DNA of 64,000 nt. It comes from Myxococcota bacterium (GTDB taxonomy: Bacteria; Myxococcota_A; UBA9160; SMWR01). A program made the position numbers and the translations under genes. Shown here in pieces: positions 1 to 9,738 of this stretch. The notes beneath the pieces were generated by a model that saw only the letters and a program-made list of their open reading frames with translations, was not told the DNA's origin and made no database searches. The first letter of the stretch is position 1. Each line of letters begins with the position of its first letter. Where the stretch lies: NCBI GenBank assembly GCA_022447545.1, contig JAKVBI010000007.1:1-64000 (forward strand), given 5' to 3'.

Positions 1-952
1 CATACTCGACGTCGAACTCGTAGTCGAAGGTGGTGATGCCGCCCTCGGCGTCGGTGACCCGGGAGACCCCATACGAGACCCAGCGATCCGCCTGGCGCCA
101 ATCGAGCATCTCGTAGTCGATTTCGATTTCGCGGGCCGCGTAGGTCTCGAGCTTCCCCTCGACGGTCTGCTCATTGGGGAGGATGACCTTGGTGAGCATG
201 CCCTGGGGGTGGTACTCGTAGCGGGTGACGTGCCCCATGCGGTCGGTGACCGACAGCAGTTTGCCCCAGGGATCGAACTCGTAGTCGACCAGCTTGGCAC
301 CCGTCTCGTCAGTCACGTTGTCGAGCTGCCAGGTGACGGGGTCGTAGTGGTAGTCAATGACGTGGCCCTGGTCGTCGATCACGCGCTTGAGCTTCAGGGA
401 ATCGTGGTCATAGACGAACTCCATGGACACGCCATTGGGGTCCACGGATCGGAGCAGATTTCCGAAGAAGTCGAACTCGAGGACGACGCCGTCCTCGCGG
501 GTCAACGCGTAGCGGGATTGGTACAACTCCCAGGAGTCGCTGATCTCGGCAATGGTCTCGTAGGCGCCGTCACCGTCCGTGCTCACCCACAGGCCACGAG
601 CGACATCGAAATTGAACTGGAAAAAGCTCTCGTCGCCGCGATGGAGTTCGAGGACCTTGTGAGGGAAGAGATAAACGACGCTGAGTTTCAGATTCGTGGA
701 GAAGGACCACTTGCCGGTGGAGAACTCGTTGCCCTCGCCGCGGGAGTTGTAGGTTCGGAGCAGGCGGTAGTCTTCCCCCAGACTGGGGAGGAAGGCATCC
801 TCGTGTTGGACGACGAGGTTGCCGTTGGAGGTGTTGACGTAGAGCTGCTCGCCATGGCCGGCTACCCCGGATCGAACCGGATCTTGCCGCTTGAGGATGG
901 CCAGATCCGTGTTCAACAGGCCGCTACCATCGCCACCGATAACGATCGTCAT
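1..952 (-). CDS. RHS/YD-repeat protein, N-terminal part (runs off left edge)
   Basis: The minus strand stays open from an ATG at 952 to the window edge, so only the first ~317 residues are present. The protein opens with a glycine-rich stretch (MTIVIGGDGSG), then the block typical of RHS shell entry (GEQLYVNTSNGNLV, then LLRTYNSRGEG), and from about residue 180 a series of YD-type repeats (FVYDHDS, YHYDPVTW, YEFDPWGKLLSVTD, YEYHPQGM). RHS proteins form a hollow beta-shell that usually encloses a C-terminal toxin or adhesin; that end lies outside the window, so the effector is unknown. A GGAGAT ribosome site sits about 9 bases before the ATG. No signal peptide is visible with this start; the frame stays open for some way upstream, so a longer form is possible. 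The minus-strand reading, with its YD repeats, is clearly the coding one here. Confidence 0.85.
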   Translation of the reverse strand, partial: MTIVIGGDGSGLLNTDLAILKRQDPVRSGVAGHGEQLYVNTSNGNLVVQHEDAFLPSLGEDYRLLRTYNSRGEGNEFSTGKWSFSTNLKLSVVYLFPHKVLELHRGDESFFQFNFDVARGLWVSTDGDGAYETIAEISDSWELYQSRYALTREDGVVLEFDFFGNLLRSVDPNGVSMEFVYDHDSLKLKRVIDDQGHVIDYHYDPVTWQLDNVTDETGAKLVDYEFDPWGKLLSVTDRMGHVTRYEYHPQGMLTKVILPNEQTVEGKLETYAAREIEIDYEMLDWRQADRWVSYGVSRVTDAEGGITTFDYEFDVEY

Positions 953-1373
953 GTGATTTGGATCTCCAGCTTCACATACCGGATCCCCGCGGGGCCAAGC
1001 CGAGCGGGCCGGGGAATCTACGGAACTCGTCGTTTGGGTTATCCCCAAACGCAGCCAAATGTTTAGGTCGATGTGCAGGCGAACTGAGGCAGGCAACGAG
1101 TCAACGGAGCGCACAGCACACAGCTGAAGCCGGCGTTCGCAGTCGATCGAATGACGCGTGAAGCAACTCAAGGGGTCGCTCGAACTCGAATTCGGAGCGA
1201 GGCCAATCGAGAGTGCAGAAGGCGGCCAACCCGGTTCAGTTCTCGATCATGAACTCCGGTGGAACTCGATCCGCTTACGGCATCCGGTCATGGAAGGACG
1301 CTTTTAACACCGCGACGCTACAGTTCCACCTTGATCGAAGGCTTGCACCGGAGAATTCTTCGCCGCGTACCGA
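953..1373. other. intergenic, no gene seen
   Basis: This 421-base gap lies upstream of the RHS gene and downstream of the radical SAM gene. Short open frames here have no recognisable family content. It holds one hairpin (1031-1051), entered separately. Confidence 0.6.
1031..1051. repeat. short inverted repeat upstream of the RHS gene
   Basis: An 8-base stem (CGTTTGGG with CCCAAACG) encloses a 5-base loop, about 80 bases upstream of the RHS start. No T-run follows on either strand, so it is not an obvious intrinsic terminator. It could lie in the RHS leader or be an operator; the function is unknown. Confidence 0.45.
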
Positions 1374-2900
1374 CTATGCGGTTGCCCGACTGTTCTTCTC
1401 CAAAAGAGCCGCCAATGCATTTTCGAGACGGGTCTTGGGCCGTCGGGTGATGAGGATTCTGTAGACCATGTTCCAGGCCCTGATGGGCCGGAACAAGAAA
1501 CTGAGACCGTAGAACCAGGCCATCAGAAGGTTCGTCATTGTTCTGATATACCGATCGGACATCTCATCGTTCGCAGATTCGGATTTCCCGATGATCGATA
1601 CGGACATCAGAGAGCGAAAATACTCTTCTCCCAACTCGATCTTTTTCTCGGCTAGAAGCTGGGCGAACAACTCACTGCCCGGGTATGGACTGAACGGAAA
1701 AGCAGAGATGTCGTGCACCCCGATCCAAGCCATTCGTGCCGTGAACCCAAAAGTCTGGAAAAGCTGACGCTTCTGCTCTTTGGGAAACCCGATGATGATA
1801 TTCGATTTCACCTCGAGGCCATTCTTATAGGCGCTACGCATCGAATCGAGCATCGTCGAAATCTTGACCTTCTTCTTGATCATCTCGAGAACTTCGACAT
1901 TCCCGCTCTCAGGTGCATAGTTCACGTTTCTGCATCCGGACTCATACATCAGCCTGGAAACTTCTGCGTCGATAGCCTCGGAGCGGGTCCCACTTGGAAG
2001 TTGCCAAGTAATTGGGGGAAGGTCCCGGATCACCATTTTTGAAAATTCGACGATCCAATCCCTCTTCACGATGGCCGTCAAATCGTAGAAATCGAAATTG
2101 GTCACTTGATAACGCTCGATATATTTTTTCATCTCTTCGATGACGAACTCTGGCTTCCGGACAAACCAGCGAGGGGTATACATGAGCGGATTCGAGCAAA
2201 AAGTGCACTGATAAGGGCATCCCCGACTCGCCATGATGGGCATCGATCTTCCCAGGTCGACGCCATGGCTGTAACCCGAATCGATGTACCTCATCAGAGG
2301 AACGCTTTCCCAATCAGGCTCTGGTATCTCATCTACGTCTTTGATTCTCACATTCGGCTTACTGAACTTGACCTCCCCATCCATTCGACCCGCGACACCC
2401 GTCAAGCCATCAAAAAGCTCTTCTCCTTGCAGACCCCTCTCCAGCCCATTGGCGAGTTCGACGATCGAATTCTCGCCCTCTCCCAGAACGCAAAAATCGA
2501 CAGACGGATGATTGGTCAGAATGTATTCCGGAAGCGCCGTGACGTGTTCCCCACCGATGACGATGAAAACGCCGGGAAACGCATCGCGAAGAGCATCCAG
2601 AAATTGGTGGTTGTACGGCCATGTCGCGGAGAACTGGCATGAGACCCCAATCATCTCAGTGCCTTCTGGAATTCGCTCGAAAACTTCTGAGAACGACAGG
2701 CCTCGACTCACCATTCCCGGCCAACTCGGGATTTCTCCAAACTGTTTCAGGCCCTCACCAACCGAGTCGACAAAATGAACGTGATGACCGGCGGACTTCA
2801 GGGACGCCGAAATGTACGCCAAGCCAATGGGCGGCAGTGCATCGGAGGTAATGGACTTTGGGTGGGTGACCGAGGGAGGCTGTATCAACGTGATTTTCAT
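1374..2900 (-). CDS. B12-binding-domain radical SAM protein
   Basis: A 508-residue protein. Residues 1-150 look like a cobalamin-binding Rossmann-type domain (MKITLIQPPS start, then PPIGLAYISASLKSAGH and VIGGEHVTALP). The radical SAM core follows, with the [4Fe-4S] cysteines in CPYQCTFC (CxxxCxxC) near residue 230 and a TIM-barrel portion to about residue 430. The C-terminus is basic with possible membrane-associated segments. Relatives include B12-dependent methylases and cyclases of lipids, hopanoids and natural products; the substrate cannot be read from sequence. I take the ATG at 2900 because the family begins almost exactly there; an in-frame start 21 codons upstream adds residues unlike the family. 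By eye this gene is more AT-rich than its neighbours. The nearby membrane protein, methyltransferases and desaturase hint at a lipid or glycan pathway. Confidence 0.88.
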   Translation of the reverse strand: MKITLIQPPSVTHPKSITSDALPPIGLAYISASLKSAGHHVHFVDSVGEGLKQFGEIPSWPGMVSRGLSFSEVFERIPEGTEMIGVSCQFSATWPYNHQFLDALRDAFPGVFIVIGGEHVTALPEYILTNHPSVDFCVLGEGENSIVELANGLERGLQGEELFDGLTGVAGRMDGEVKFSKPNVRIKDVDEIPEPDWESVPLMRYIDSGYSHGVDLGRSMPIMASRGCPYQCTFCSNPLMYTPRWFVRKPEFVIEEMKKYIERYQVTNFDFYDLTAIVKRDWIVEFSKMVIRDLPPITWQLPSGTRSEAIDAEVSRLMYESGCRNVNYAPESGNVEVLEMIKKKVKISTMLDSMRSAYKNGLEVKSNIIIGFPKEQKRQLFQTFGFTARMAWIGVHDISAFPFSPYPGSELFAQLLAEKKIELGEEYFRSLMSVSIIGKSESANDEMSDRYIRTMTNLLMAWFYGLSFLFRPIRAWNMVYRILITRRPKTRLENALAALLEKNSRATA

Positions 2901-3301
2901 GATCGACCTACGCTCACCTACCCTGCATGCGGAACGGATGAAGCAAAACTTTAGACATTTCAATGATACTGAATCGAGAATTTGGCGTCTGTTCCTGGCG
3001 ACATTGGGCCCAATCGGCCCCTGGATGAAGGTCCCCGTCCCACTTCCCCGTCGTTGTTTGGAAAAGGGAGCAGAAGGCAGGCCAATTGGGTTAGAACACC
3101 ATGCTATGCCGAGGGGGCCGGTCGAGCCTGGGGCAAGCGTGTCAGGTCATCCGGGGATTCCGGCTCGAGCACTCAATCGCACGCCGAAAGCGACCTATCT
3201 GAGGGCCACCCGGAGCACCCGGGGAAGGACTCACCTCCTGTTTCCTTTGTCCCGTGCTCGACTTCCGGTAAGGTATCTCCATCCAACCGAGGCACGGTCA
3301 G
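2901..3301. other. intergenic between divergent genes
   Basis: This 400-base stretch separates the divergent radical SAM and membrane-protein genes and must hold both promoters. I could not pick out a convincing -35/-10 pair. Open frames on the plus strand look like noise. Confidence 0.5.
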
Positions 3302-4891
3302 GTGACATCCGGTAGTTCACGAGGAGTCCCGAGCCAACACCGCCTCCAGTCTTTGCTGGATCGCCTGTTGATCTTCGCCCTTCCTTTGGGCGTTCTTGCC
3401 ATTGCAAGCCGGGCCTTCATCGAACTCGCTGGACTTCCCTTTTTCGGACTGAATGCCTCGCGCCTGTCCTGGTCGTTCTCACTTGCCCAGGGCTACCAAC
3501 TCTATCTCCTGCCCGGGGAAGGACCTCTCACCGACTACCACTACACCCCCCTCACTGCGATCCTCTATCTCCCAGCAACCTTGGCCTCAACACCCAGCCC
3601 AGCTCTATTGATCGGCGGAGTCCTGACCCTCAGCTTCGTTCTTCTCCCGGCCGCATGGCTCCACTGCGCGGGAGGCCGAGAAGTTTCGCGGACAATCGTC
3701 TCAGCGTCCTTCGTCGCCTTCTGCGTCTTCCTCATCCACGATGTCGCCCTCGAACGATCAACCTTCATGATTCACGCAGATGCACCGGCCCTCGGGTTTT
3801 GTGTTGCAGCTTGTGCCTCTCTGTTACGCCGTCGACCAGGCGCGCAGGATGGCAACAAGAACCTCCTGCTCTCAGCCCTGTTTGCAGTGCTTGCCGTCTG
3901 GACCAAACAGACAGCGGTTCCCATCCTGTGGGCGATCCCGATCTATCTCCTTCTCGCCGAGGGCCACCGAACTGCAGTGCGTTACGTGTTCTACATGGCG
4001 CTCACAACGGCGATTACCTTCAGTGTCTTCGCGCTCATTTTTGGCTTCGAGCGAATCATCTATAACTTGCTCATCGTCCCAACTGGGCACATCGGCCTAT
4101 CGAGCGTGCGATCACCCAGTGCCGGGAGTTCGCTATACCGACTGATGTCCATCCTCGCATGGCCACTGGCGGCCATCACTTTGCTCGTGATCTATGGCCT
4201 CCGAACTTCAGAAACCTGGCGTACGTGGCTGCGCGACAATTCATGGACCCTGTCGCTCGTCGTCGCCCTCTGCATGACCCCGGTAGCCTCTCTGGCAGCG
4301 CGCAAGGTGGGCGGTCACGTGAATTCCTATAGCTTCGCCACGGTCTTCGCCATCGCAGCAGCGACTCTGGGTCTCTCTCAGCTGACGATTCGACCTCAGG
4401 CCATCAGTTGGATCGCTCGGGCTGCGTTGCTGCTCGTCATCGTCATCGGAACTTCGGCCGAATTTGGAAGACCCAACTTTCGGAAGGATTTCGATCAAGC
4501 GATCGCCCGTTTTTCCAACTTCCGAGAAAACCCCGAGGAGCAGGCTTTTCGCTTCGCAAAACTCCGCTCACCCGGACAGGTTTACTTCCCCATGGATCCC
4601 CTCGTCACACTGCTCGCTGAGGGAACCCTCTACCATATGTCGATGGGGCTCGCGTCCCACCACATCGGAGGCGATCCTCCGAGTTTGGAGTTCTACCGCA
4701 AGTACCTCCCGCCTGACCTTCGGGTCGTAGCCATGCGCCAGTGGTTTCCGAAAGCCCGCCTGCCGTTCCCCAAACGTCTGGCCAGAGAAGGGTTCGTTCT
4801 CCAAAAACCGGATCCCAGGCTGCCAGGATGGGAGATCTACCGCCGTCGTGGGAAGTCCAAATCGAATCCCCGACCGACACGATCGCAGTAG
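3302..4891 (+). CDS. polytopic membrane protein, GT-C glycosyltransferase-like
   Basis: A 529-residue protein with about ten hydrophobic segments (for example near residues 22-42, 83-120, 130-150, 188-220, 228-250, 280-300, 310-330, 345-395) and a soluble C-terminal 130 residues. The first loop contains a DYHYTPLTAIL segment like the acceptor-side loops of GT-C (ArnT/PMT-like) enzymes, which move sugars from polyprenyl carriers. No firm family signature is visible, so this is a topology-based guess. The start is a GTG at 3302 with a weak GAGG upstream. The tail is basic. The gene is divergent from the radical SAM gene and convergent with the methyltransferase. Confidence 0.7.
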   Translation: MTSGSSRGVPSQHRLQSLLDRLLIFALPLGVLAIASRAFIELAGLPFFGLNASRLSWSFSLAQGYQLYLLPGEGPLTDYHYTPLTAILYLPATLASTPSPALLIGGVLTLSFVLLPAAWLHCAGGREVSRTIVSASFVAFCVFLIHDVALERSTFMIHADAPALGFCVAACASLLRRRPGAQDGNKNLLLSALFAVLAVWTKQTAVPILWAIPIYLLLAEGHRTAVRYVFYMALTTAITFSVFALIFGFERIIYNLLIVPTGHIGLSSVRSPSAGSSLYRLMSILAWPLAAITLLVIYGLRTSETWRTWLRDNSWTLSLVVALCMTPVASLAARKVGGHVNSYSFATVFAIAAATLGLSQLTIRPQAISWIARAALLLVIVIGTSAEFGRPNFRKDFDQAIARFSNFRENPEEQAFRFAKLRSPGQVYFPMDPLVTLLAEGTLYHMSMGLASHHIGGDPPSLEFYRKYLPPDLRVVAMRQWFPKARLPFPKRLAREGFVLQKPDPRLPGWEIYRRRGKSKSNPRPTRSQ

Positions 4892-5062
4892 AAAACGCGT
4901 AGGACGATTAACCGTCTACACGACCGTCCCACAGCAATTTGGGATCCCATCGAGAGAAGCAACCTGACGGCTGAGTGCCCCCATCAATCCGTGAACTTTT
5001 GGAAACTGCGTGAGCCTCTCGAACCCGACGGAACATCTCCAGAACTCTAGGGACAACCCGGG

Positions 5063-6004
5063 TCAGGTTTTCTGGACGATCACACGCATGTTGGAGGTTC
5101 GACGAGTGAAGACTCGCTGGATGAAGTCGATCCCAGTGGCAGCTGCCAGAGGAACAAAGTGATCGACATCGACCCATCGGCCGAGACGATCCCAACCGAA
5201 TCGCTCACGAAGCAGATACTGAACGCTATGAAGCCATGAAAACGGGCACAGAATGTACTCGACTGAAACCGTGCGCAGCCCAGCCCGTTCGGCGGCAGCG
5301 CCCAAGCTCGCCGCACTGAACAAATTCCAGTGGCGAGGAGCATGCCAGTTTCCCCAGTAGCGGTGACGAAAAAGACGCGCGTCGGGCCCTTCCAGCGATG
5401 GCGTTTCCATGATCAGCACACCGCCAGGTCGCAAGATCTCGCGAGCCTTGCGCATTGCAGCCAGTGGATCTTCCACGTGCTCGATCAATTGATTCATCAC
5501 GACGGCCCCCGCAGGGCGCTCGAAAGGCCAATCGCATTCTTCAAAACGTTCGCCGATGGACCGAAAACCGCGCTTCTCGAGCCCACGACGTGCCTCTTCC
5601 GAGAAGTCCACTCCGACGAGTTCCCAAGACTTGTCACCGAAGCGTTTGATGATCTGAAGAAGGTCACCGGCTCCAGAGCCTACGTCGACGATGAAGTCAC
5701 CTTCCTTCGCGTACTTCCGAATGGGAGAAACCTTTCCGCGTTGAACCCAGTTTCTAACTTCATTGATGAAACTTCCGAGCTGTTCTTCGTACTGATAAGC
5801 CAGATAATGGCTCGGATAAATGATTCCCAACGCGTCGATCGTAGGACGATTCTGAAGATAGACATGGTCGCATTCCCGACACCGTACGTAATGAAACTCA
5901 TTGCTACAGGTCTCGTAGCAGAAATCGAGGGTATCGCAGAGAGAATCGAATGCCTTGGCACCGCAAAGCCCGCAGTGAGTTTCGGCCGTTTCGATTCGGC
6001 TCAT
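5063..6004 (-). CDS. class I SAM-dependent methyltransferase with N-terminal zinc ribbon
   Basis: About 313 residues. The N-terminus holds a probable zinc ribbon (CGLCGAKAF about 30 residues before CRECDH). The SAM-binding motif I is VDVGSGAGDLLQ, followed by an acidic motif II (VGVDFS) and a post-II region (VVMNQLIEHVEDP). This is the arrangement of Methyltransf_11/23-type proteins often found in sugar or lipid tailoring clusters. The start is either the ATG at 6004, overlapping the desaturase stop as ATGA, or one three codons earlier at 6013. Either way it is translationally coupled to the upstream desaturase. The acceptor is unknown. Confidence 0.85.
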   Translation of the reverse strand: MSRIETAETHCGLCGAKAFDSLCDTLDFCYETCSNEFHYVRCRECDHVYLQNRPTIDALGIIYPSHYLAYQYEEQLGSFINEVRNWVQRGKVSPIRKYAKEGDFIVDVGSGAGDLLQIIKRFGDKSWELVGVDFSEEARRGLEKRGFRSIGERFEECDWPFERPAGAVVMNQLIEHVEDPLAAMRKAREILRPGGVLIMETPSLEGPDARLFRHRYWGNWHAPRHWNLFSAASLGAAAERAGLRTVSVEYILCPFSWLHSVQYLLRERFGWDRLGRWVDVDHFVPLAAATGIDFIQRVFTRRTSNMRVIVQKT

Positions 6005-6966
6005 TCCGGACATTCTCGAAGTCGTCTCAGCAAAGTTCCGAACATCGAGTTGCTTAGGGTTCTTGACGTGTGAAACTCGTCTCTCATCGTTTCGTGAAGC
6101 TTTGGCAAATGACAGGAAGGCATATTCGGAAAAACGTGATGCTCGAGATGATAATTGAAGTGCGCTTCATAGAGCAGAGCTTGATCCGGTAGAGATGGAA
6201 GATGGGAGCGCGCAAAGTCAGGAAAGTCTTCTCCATCTGCTTGCACATGCTCTGCCACGGCCCGTAAACGCCCAAGAAAGAGAGAAACCGATATCGCAGA
6301 CATGGGATACACGAGGGCCAACCCCGGAACTGACCCAAATCCCGAAGCGATCAATGCAATTCCCAACTGTGCCAACACCACTTGAACGAACCAAGATGGT
6401 TTCGCCTGAGGGCCAGATGCCGGCTCTGACCCCTCATTGGAAGATTCCTCTCGACTAGAGATCCCCAGATAGTCATCAGCAAAGTCGACCAAACGAAAAC
6501 CGAACAGCGCTTTGCTGAGATGCCATGCCATATAGCGGCGAGATCCTCCGTCGAGACCGGCCAACTGATGCAACTGCGGGTCCTTGTCCGAAAGGTTGTA
6601 GCGGTGATGAAGCATGTGGGTGTACTTGACGCTTGGAAAGTACGACCCCGTGATGATGCCTCCCAGGTCCCCCACGATCCGATTCCACGACGCTTTCTCA
6701 AAAAGAGATGCGTGGCAGCAATCGTGCATGACAATGCTGATCTTGTAGGCGAGAACACCGATCAAGAACCCCACCACCACCGTGCCCAGGAGCCCGAGAT
6801 TCGCATAGGTGGTGGGAAGCAGTGCGATCAGAACCAGGAATGGGATGGCGACGCGGGCAGTGACCATGAACCCGTACAGGTTGTCACGGCGGAACCATTC
6901 AGCCGGTACGCTTCCGGATTGCCGAAGGCTCTGCTGGATTTCCGCACTGGTTTTGTGGGACATCAT
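6001..6966 (-). CDS. fatty acid desaturase (membrane di-iron)
   Basis: About 321 residues with the three histidine boxes of membrane fatty acid desaturases: HDCCH (HxxxH) near residue 80, HHRYN near 120 and HLEHH near 290. Hydrophobic pairs lie between them (around 40-80 and 215-250). These enzymes place double bonds in acyl chains using a di-iron site, O2 and an electron donor. The boxes and the HNYHLEHHVFPNMP-like end place it in the FA_desaturase (PF00487) group. Several in-frame ATGs occur; the pair at 6966/6963 is preferred because GAGG lies just upstream. Its stop overlaps the methyltransferase start, so the two form an operon. Confidence 0.88.
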   Translation of the reverse strand: MMSHKTSAEIQQSLRQSGSVPAEWFRRDNLYGFMVTARVAIPFLVLIALLPTTYANLGLLGTVVVGFLIGVLAYKISIVMHDCCHASLFEKASWNRIVGDLGGIITGSYFPSVKYTHMLHHRYNLSDKDPQLHQLAGLDGGSRRYMAWHLSKALFGFRLVDFADDYLGISSREESSNEGSEPASGPQAKPSWFVQVVLAQLGIALIASGFGSVPGLALVYPMSAISVSLFLGRLRAVAEHVQADGEDFPDFARSHLPSLPDQALLYEAHFNYHLEHHVFPNMPSCHLPKLHETMRDEFHTSRTLSNSMFGTLLRRLRECPE

Positions 6967-7139
6967 GAGCCTCGAGGCCATCCCATCAGCCCAGCAACAC
7001 CCAAAAGACAATCCTCACAAAACCAGGCTTTCGGATTGTGCCCAAGCATCACTATAGCATACTAGTTGATGCCTATTACCGCCGTGATATCTACAGATTG
7101 GTAACGTTCCAGGCCCAACCGAAAATTGCAGGTCCAACA

Positions 7140-7910
7140 ATGGTTGAAACACAAAGCAAACGGCAGAAAGAACATTACGAGCGCATCCACGACGAGTACA
7201 CCAGTCACTACTATGACGACGAGTCTCTCGCATACCGTAGGCAATACATCTTGGAGCCAATGTTCGAGGGATTGAATCTGGACGGCAAGAAAGTCGCGGA
7301 CCTGATGTGCGGCAACGGCTTGAACTCCATGGAAGTGATGCGGTTGTTTCCTGGTGCCGAAGTTTCTGGCTTTGACATTTCGTCGCTAGCCTGCGACGCC
7401 TACCGCGAATCTTTAAAACGACCGGCCTACGAATTGGATCTCACTCAGGAAATGGAACCGGTCGACCTCTTCGATGTCGTAATGGTCATTGGTGGCCTCC
7501 ATCACTGTGTGACGGACATTCCGAGAACTCTGGAAAATGTTGCCAAGATGCTCAAACCAGACGGTCTCTTCCTCATGATGGAGCCAAATGCCAACTACGT
7601 CTTGGAGCCGATTCGCACAGTTTGGTACCAAAGAGACGCTTTCTTCGATGCTGAAACCGAACATGCATTGAAACACGACTCGATTCTAGAACTGGCAGCT
7701 CCTCATTTCGCGCTATCAGACGTCAACTACTTTGGTGGGCCCGCCTATTTTCTGGTTCAACAAAGCTTGATCTTTCGGCTCCCAAAGCGCATCAAGACGC
7801 TCATTACACCGCCATTGCTGCTGATCGAGCGCTTCTTTAATCGCTTACCCGGCCGAATGTCGTTCGCCTATTTCGTCGCACGCTGGCGCCGCGTGGATGA
7901 GCGCCCGTAA
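7140..7910 (+). CDS. class I SAM-dependent methyltransferase
   Basis: A 256-residue protein starting MVETQSKRQKEHYERIHDEY. Motif I is VADLMCGNGLNSMEV near residue 55, followed by VSGFDIS (motif II) and VVMVIGGLHHC (motif IV region). This is a Methyltransf_11/25-type fold. The C-terminal 90 residues are more hydrophobic and basic (a stretch near residue 220 reads LITPPLLLIERFF), suggesting membrane association and perhaps a lipid-linked acceptor. The ATG at 7140 is preferred over one 34 codons upstream because the family-like sequence begins there. It is divergent from the desaturase-methyltransferase pair and may share its promoter region. Confidence 0.82.
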   Translation: MVETQSKRQKEHYERIHDEYTSHYYDDESLAYRRQYILEPMFEGLNLDGKKVADLMCGNGLNSMEVMRLFPGAEVSGFDISSLACDAYRESLKRPAYELDLTQEMEPVDLFDVVMVIGGLHHCVTDIPRTLENVAKMLKPDGLFLMMEPNANYVLEPIRTVWYQRDAFFDAETEHALKHDSILELAAPHFALSDVNYFGGPAYFLVQQSLIFRLPKRIKTLITPPLLLIERFFNRLPGRMSFAYFVARWRRVDERP

Positions 7911-8115
7911 ATTTCATCTTCCGGTTGGTATTATCCAGATTTCAGATTCCCCCCAGTTGGGGAAAGGATGAAACGCAGGTTGACGGCGGAATCTCCCAAT
8001 CGAAACCACGATCCAAACTCCAGGTTCACATTGAGCAGGCTCGACACGGAAAGGGCGTCTAAGATAGGAGCTCGGAAGGGCAAAACCGATGCCAACCATG
8101 AATGGGAGAGATCGA

Positions 8116-9720
8116 ATGAGCGACGACGTCGTCGATGTCCTGATCATTGGCGCAGGGGCATCCGGCGCTGCGGTCGCGTGGAGCCTTGCCGAAACCCGGA
8201 TGCGGGTGGTTTGCCTCGAGCAGGGGGACTGGACCCGCCCCTCGGACTACCCAACCAACGCTGCAAACTGGGAAAGCCAGGCTCACGGCCCCTACCACAT
8301 CGACCCCAACGTCCGAGGCCTCGAAGCCGACTATCCCATCAACAACGACGATTCGGAAGTCATCGTAGTCAACTTCAACGGGGTCGGTGGGAGTACGATC
8401 CTCTACGGAGCGCACTTCCCACGTCTGCACCCTTCCGATTTCAAGGTAAAGAGCCTCGACGGCGTCGCGGACGACTGGCCCATCGACTACGACACGCTCG
8501 AACCGTTCTTTGAACAAAACGACCAGATCATGGGCGTCTCGGGCCTGGCCGGAGACCCCATGTACCCACCCAAGGATCCGCCGCTGCCCCCCATTGCAAT
8601 GGGCCTGGTCGGTGAGACCGCAGCACGAGGCTTCAACGCACTGGGCTGGCACTGGTGGCCGTCGGACAGCGCAATCATTTCCCAGCCCTATGACGGGCGG
8701 GACCGATGCGTGTTCCTCGGTCCCTGTCTCTCGGGCTGTGCGCAGGGCGGAAAATCAAGCACCGACATCACCTACTGGCCAAAAGCCATCCGGCGGGGTG
8801 TAGAACTGCGAACTCGCTGCCGCGTGCGCGAGGTAACCGTCAACGACCAGGGCTTCGCAGACGGCGTCGTTTACTACGACGAAAATGGCGACGAGTGCTT
8901 ACAGCGAGCCGAGATCGTCATCATGGCCTGCAATGGCGTCGGAACACCCCGGATTCTCTTGAACTCGAAATCCAACAGCTTTCCCGACGGTCTCGCCAAC
9001 CGCAGCGGTCTGGTCGGAAAGAACCTCATGTTCCACGGCTTCGGGTACGTCCAGGGGCTCTTCGAGGAGAGGCTCGACGGCCACAAGGGGCCCCAGGCCT
9101 GCAGCATCCTCAGCAAACAGTTCTACGAGACGGATCCCTCTCGGGGTTTCGTCCGCGGTTACAACATGCAGATCAGCCGCGGCAGCGGTCCATTGAACAC
9201 CGCCATGGCCGGTTACATGGATGGCTCGATCCCCTGGGGACCAGAACATCACGATGCGTTCCGCAAGCGCTTCGACCACACCTTCGCCATCGGGATCGTG
9301 GGCGAAGATCTCCCCGAAGAACACAACACAGTGACCTTGGACCCGAAACTCGTGGATTCCAGTGGGATTCCGGCACCCAAGATCACGTACACATACAGCG
9401 AAAACAGTCGAAAACTGATCGACCATGGGCTTGCCCGTGGCGAGGAGGTGATGCGCGCCGCGGGTGCCAAGGAAGTCATGAGCGCTGGCCCCTTGCGACC
9501 CACAGGATGGCACCTGCTGGGCACGGCACGAATGGGCGACGCCCCCGAGAAGTCCGTGGTCAATCGTTGGGGCCGCAGCCACGATGTCAAGAACCTCTTC
9601 ATCGTGGATGGAAGCATCTTCGTGACTTCCGGGGGCGTGAACCCTGCAAGTACGATCCAAGCATGTGCGCTCTACATTGCAGACTCGATCAAGAAGAACC
9701 TCACGAACCTCTTCGACTGA
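8116..9720 (+). CDS. GMC-family FAD oxidoreductase
   Basis: A 534-residue flavoprotein. The N-terminal Rossmann motif is LIIGAGASGAAVAW with the ribose-binding acid 20 residues later (CLEQGDW). A glycine-rich FAD loop (NGVGGSTILYGAH) and the GMC C-terminal block (VNPASTIQACALYIAD) follow. It oxidises an alcohol or sugar to a carbonyl. A cluster CVFLGPCLSGC near residue 200 resembles the cysteine-rich segment of gluconate/2-keto-gluconate-type dehydrogenase large subunits. The ATG at 8116 has GGGAGAG just upstream. The next gene, 18 bases on, is a gluconate 2-dehydrogenase subunit 3-like protein, the usual small partner. The substrate is not evident. Confidence 0.9.
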   Translation: MSDDVVDVLIIGAGASGAAVAWSLAETRMRVVCLEQGDWTRPSDYPTNAANWESQAHGPYHIDPNVRGLEADYPINNDDSEVIVVNFNGVGGSTILYGAHFPRLHPSDFKVKSLDGVADDWPIDYDTLEPFFEQNDQIMGVSGLAGDPMYPPKDPPLPPIAMGLVGETAARGFNALGWHWWPSDSAIISQPYDGRDRCVFLGPCLSGCAQGGKSSTDITYWPKAIRRGVELRTRCRVREVTVNDQGFADGVVYYDENGDECLQRAEIVIMACNGVGTPRILLNSKSNSFPDGLANRSGLVGKNLMFHGFGYVQGLFEERLDGHKGPQACSILSKQFYETDPSRGFVRGYNMQISRGSGPLNTAMAGYMDGSIPWGPEHHDAFRKRFDHTFAIGIVGEDLPEEHNTVTLDPKLVDSSGIPAPKITYTYSENSRKLIDHGLARGEEVMRAAGAKEVMSAGPLRPTGWHLLGTARMGDAPEKSVVNRWGRSHDVKNLFIVDGSIFVTSGGVNPASTIQACALYIADSIKKNLTNLFD

Positions 9721-9738
9721 GAAACGAGGAAACAAACC

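Noticed and set aside
209-1066. 285-codon plus-strand open frame
   Set aside because: It is antisense to clear RHS/YD-repeat coding on the minus strand and has no family sequence.
2812-3315. Plus-strand open frame before the membrane protein gene
   Set aside because: Runs antisense through the radical SAM start; product is not protein-like.
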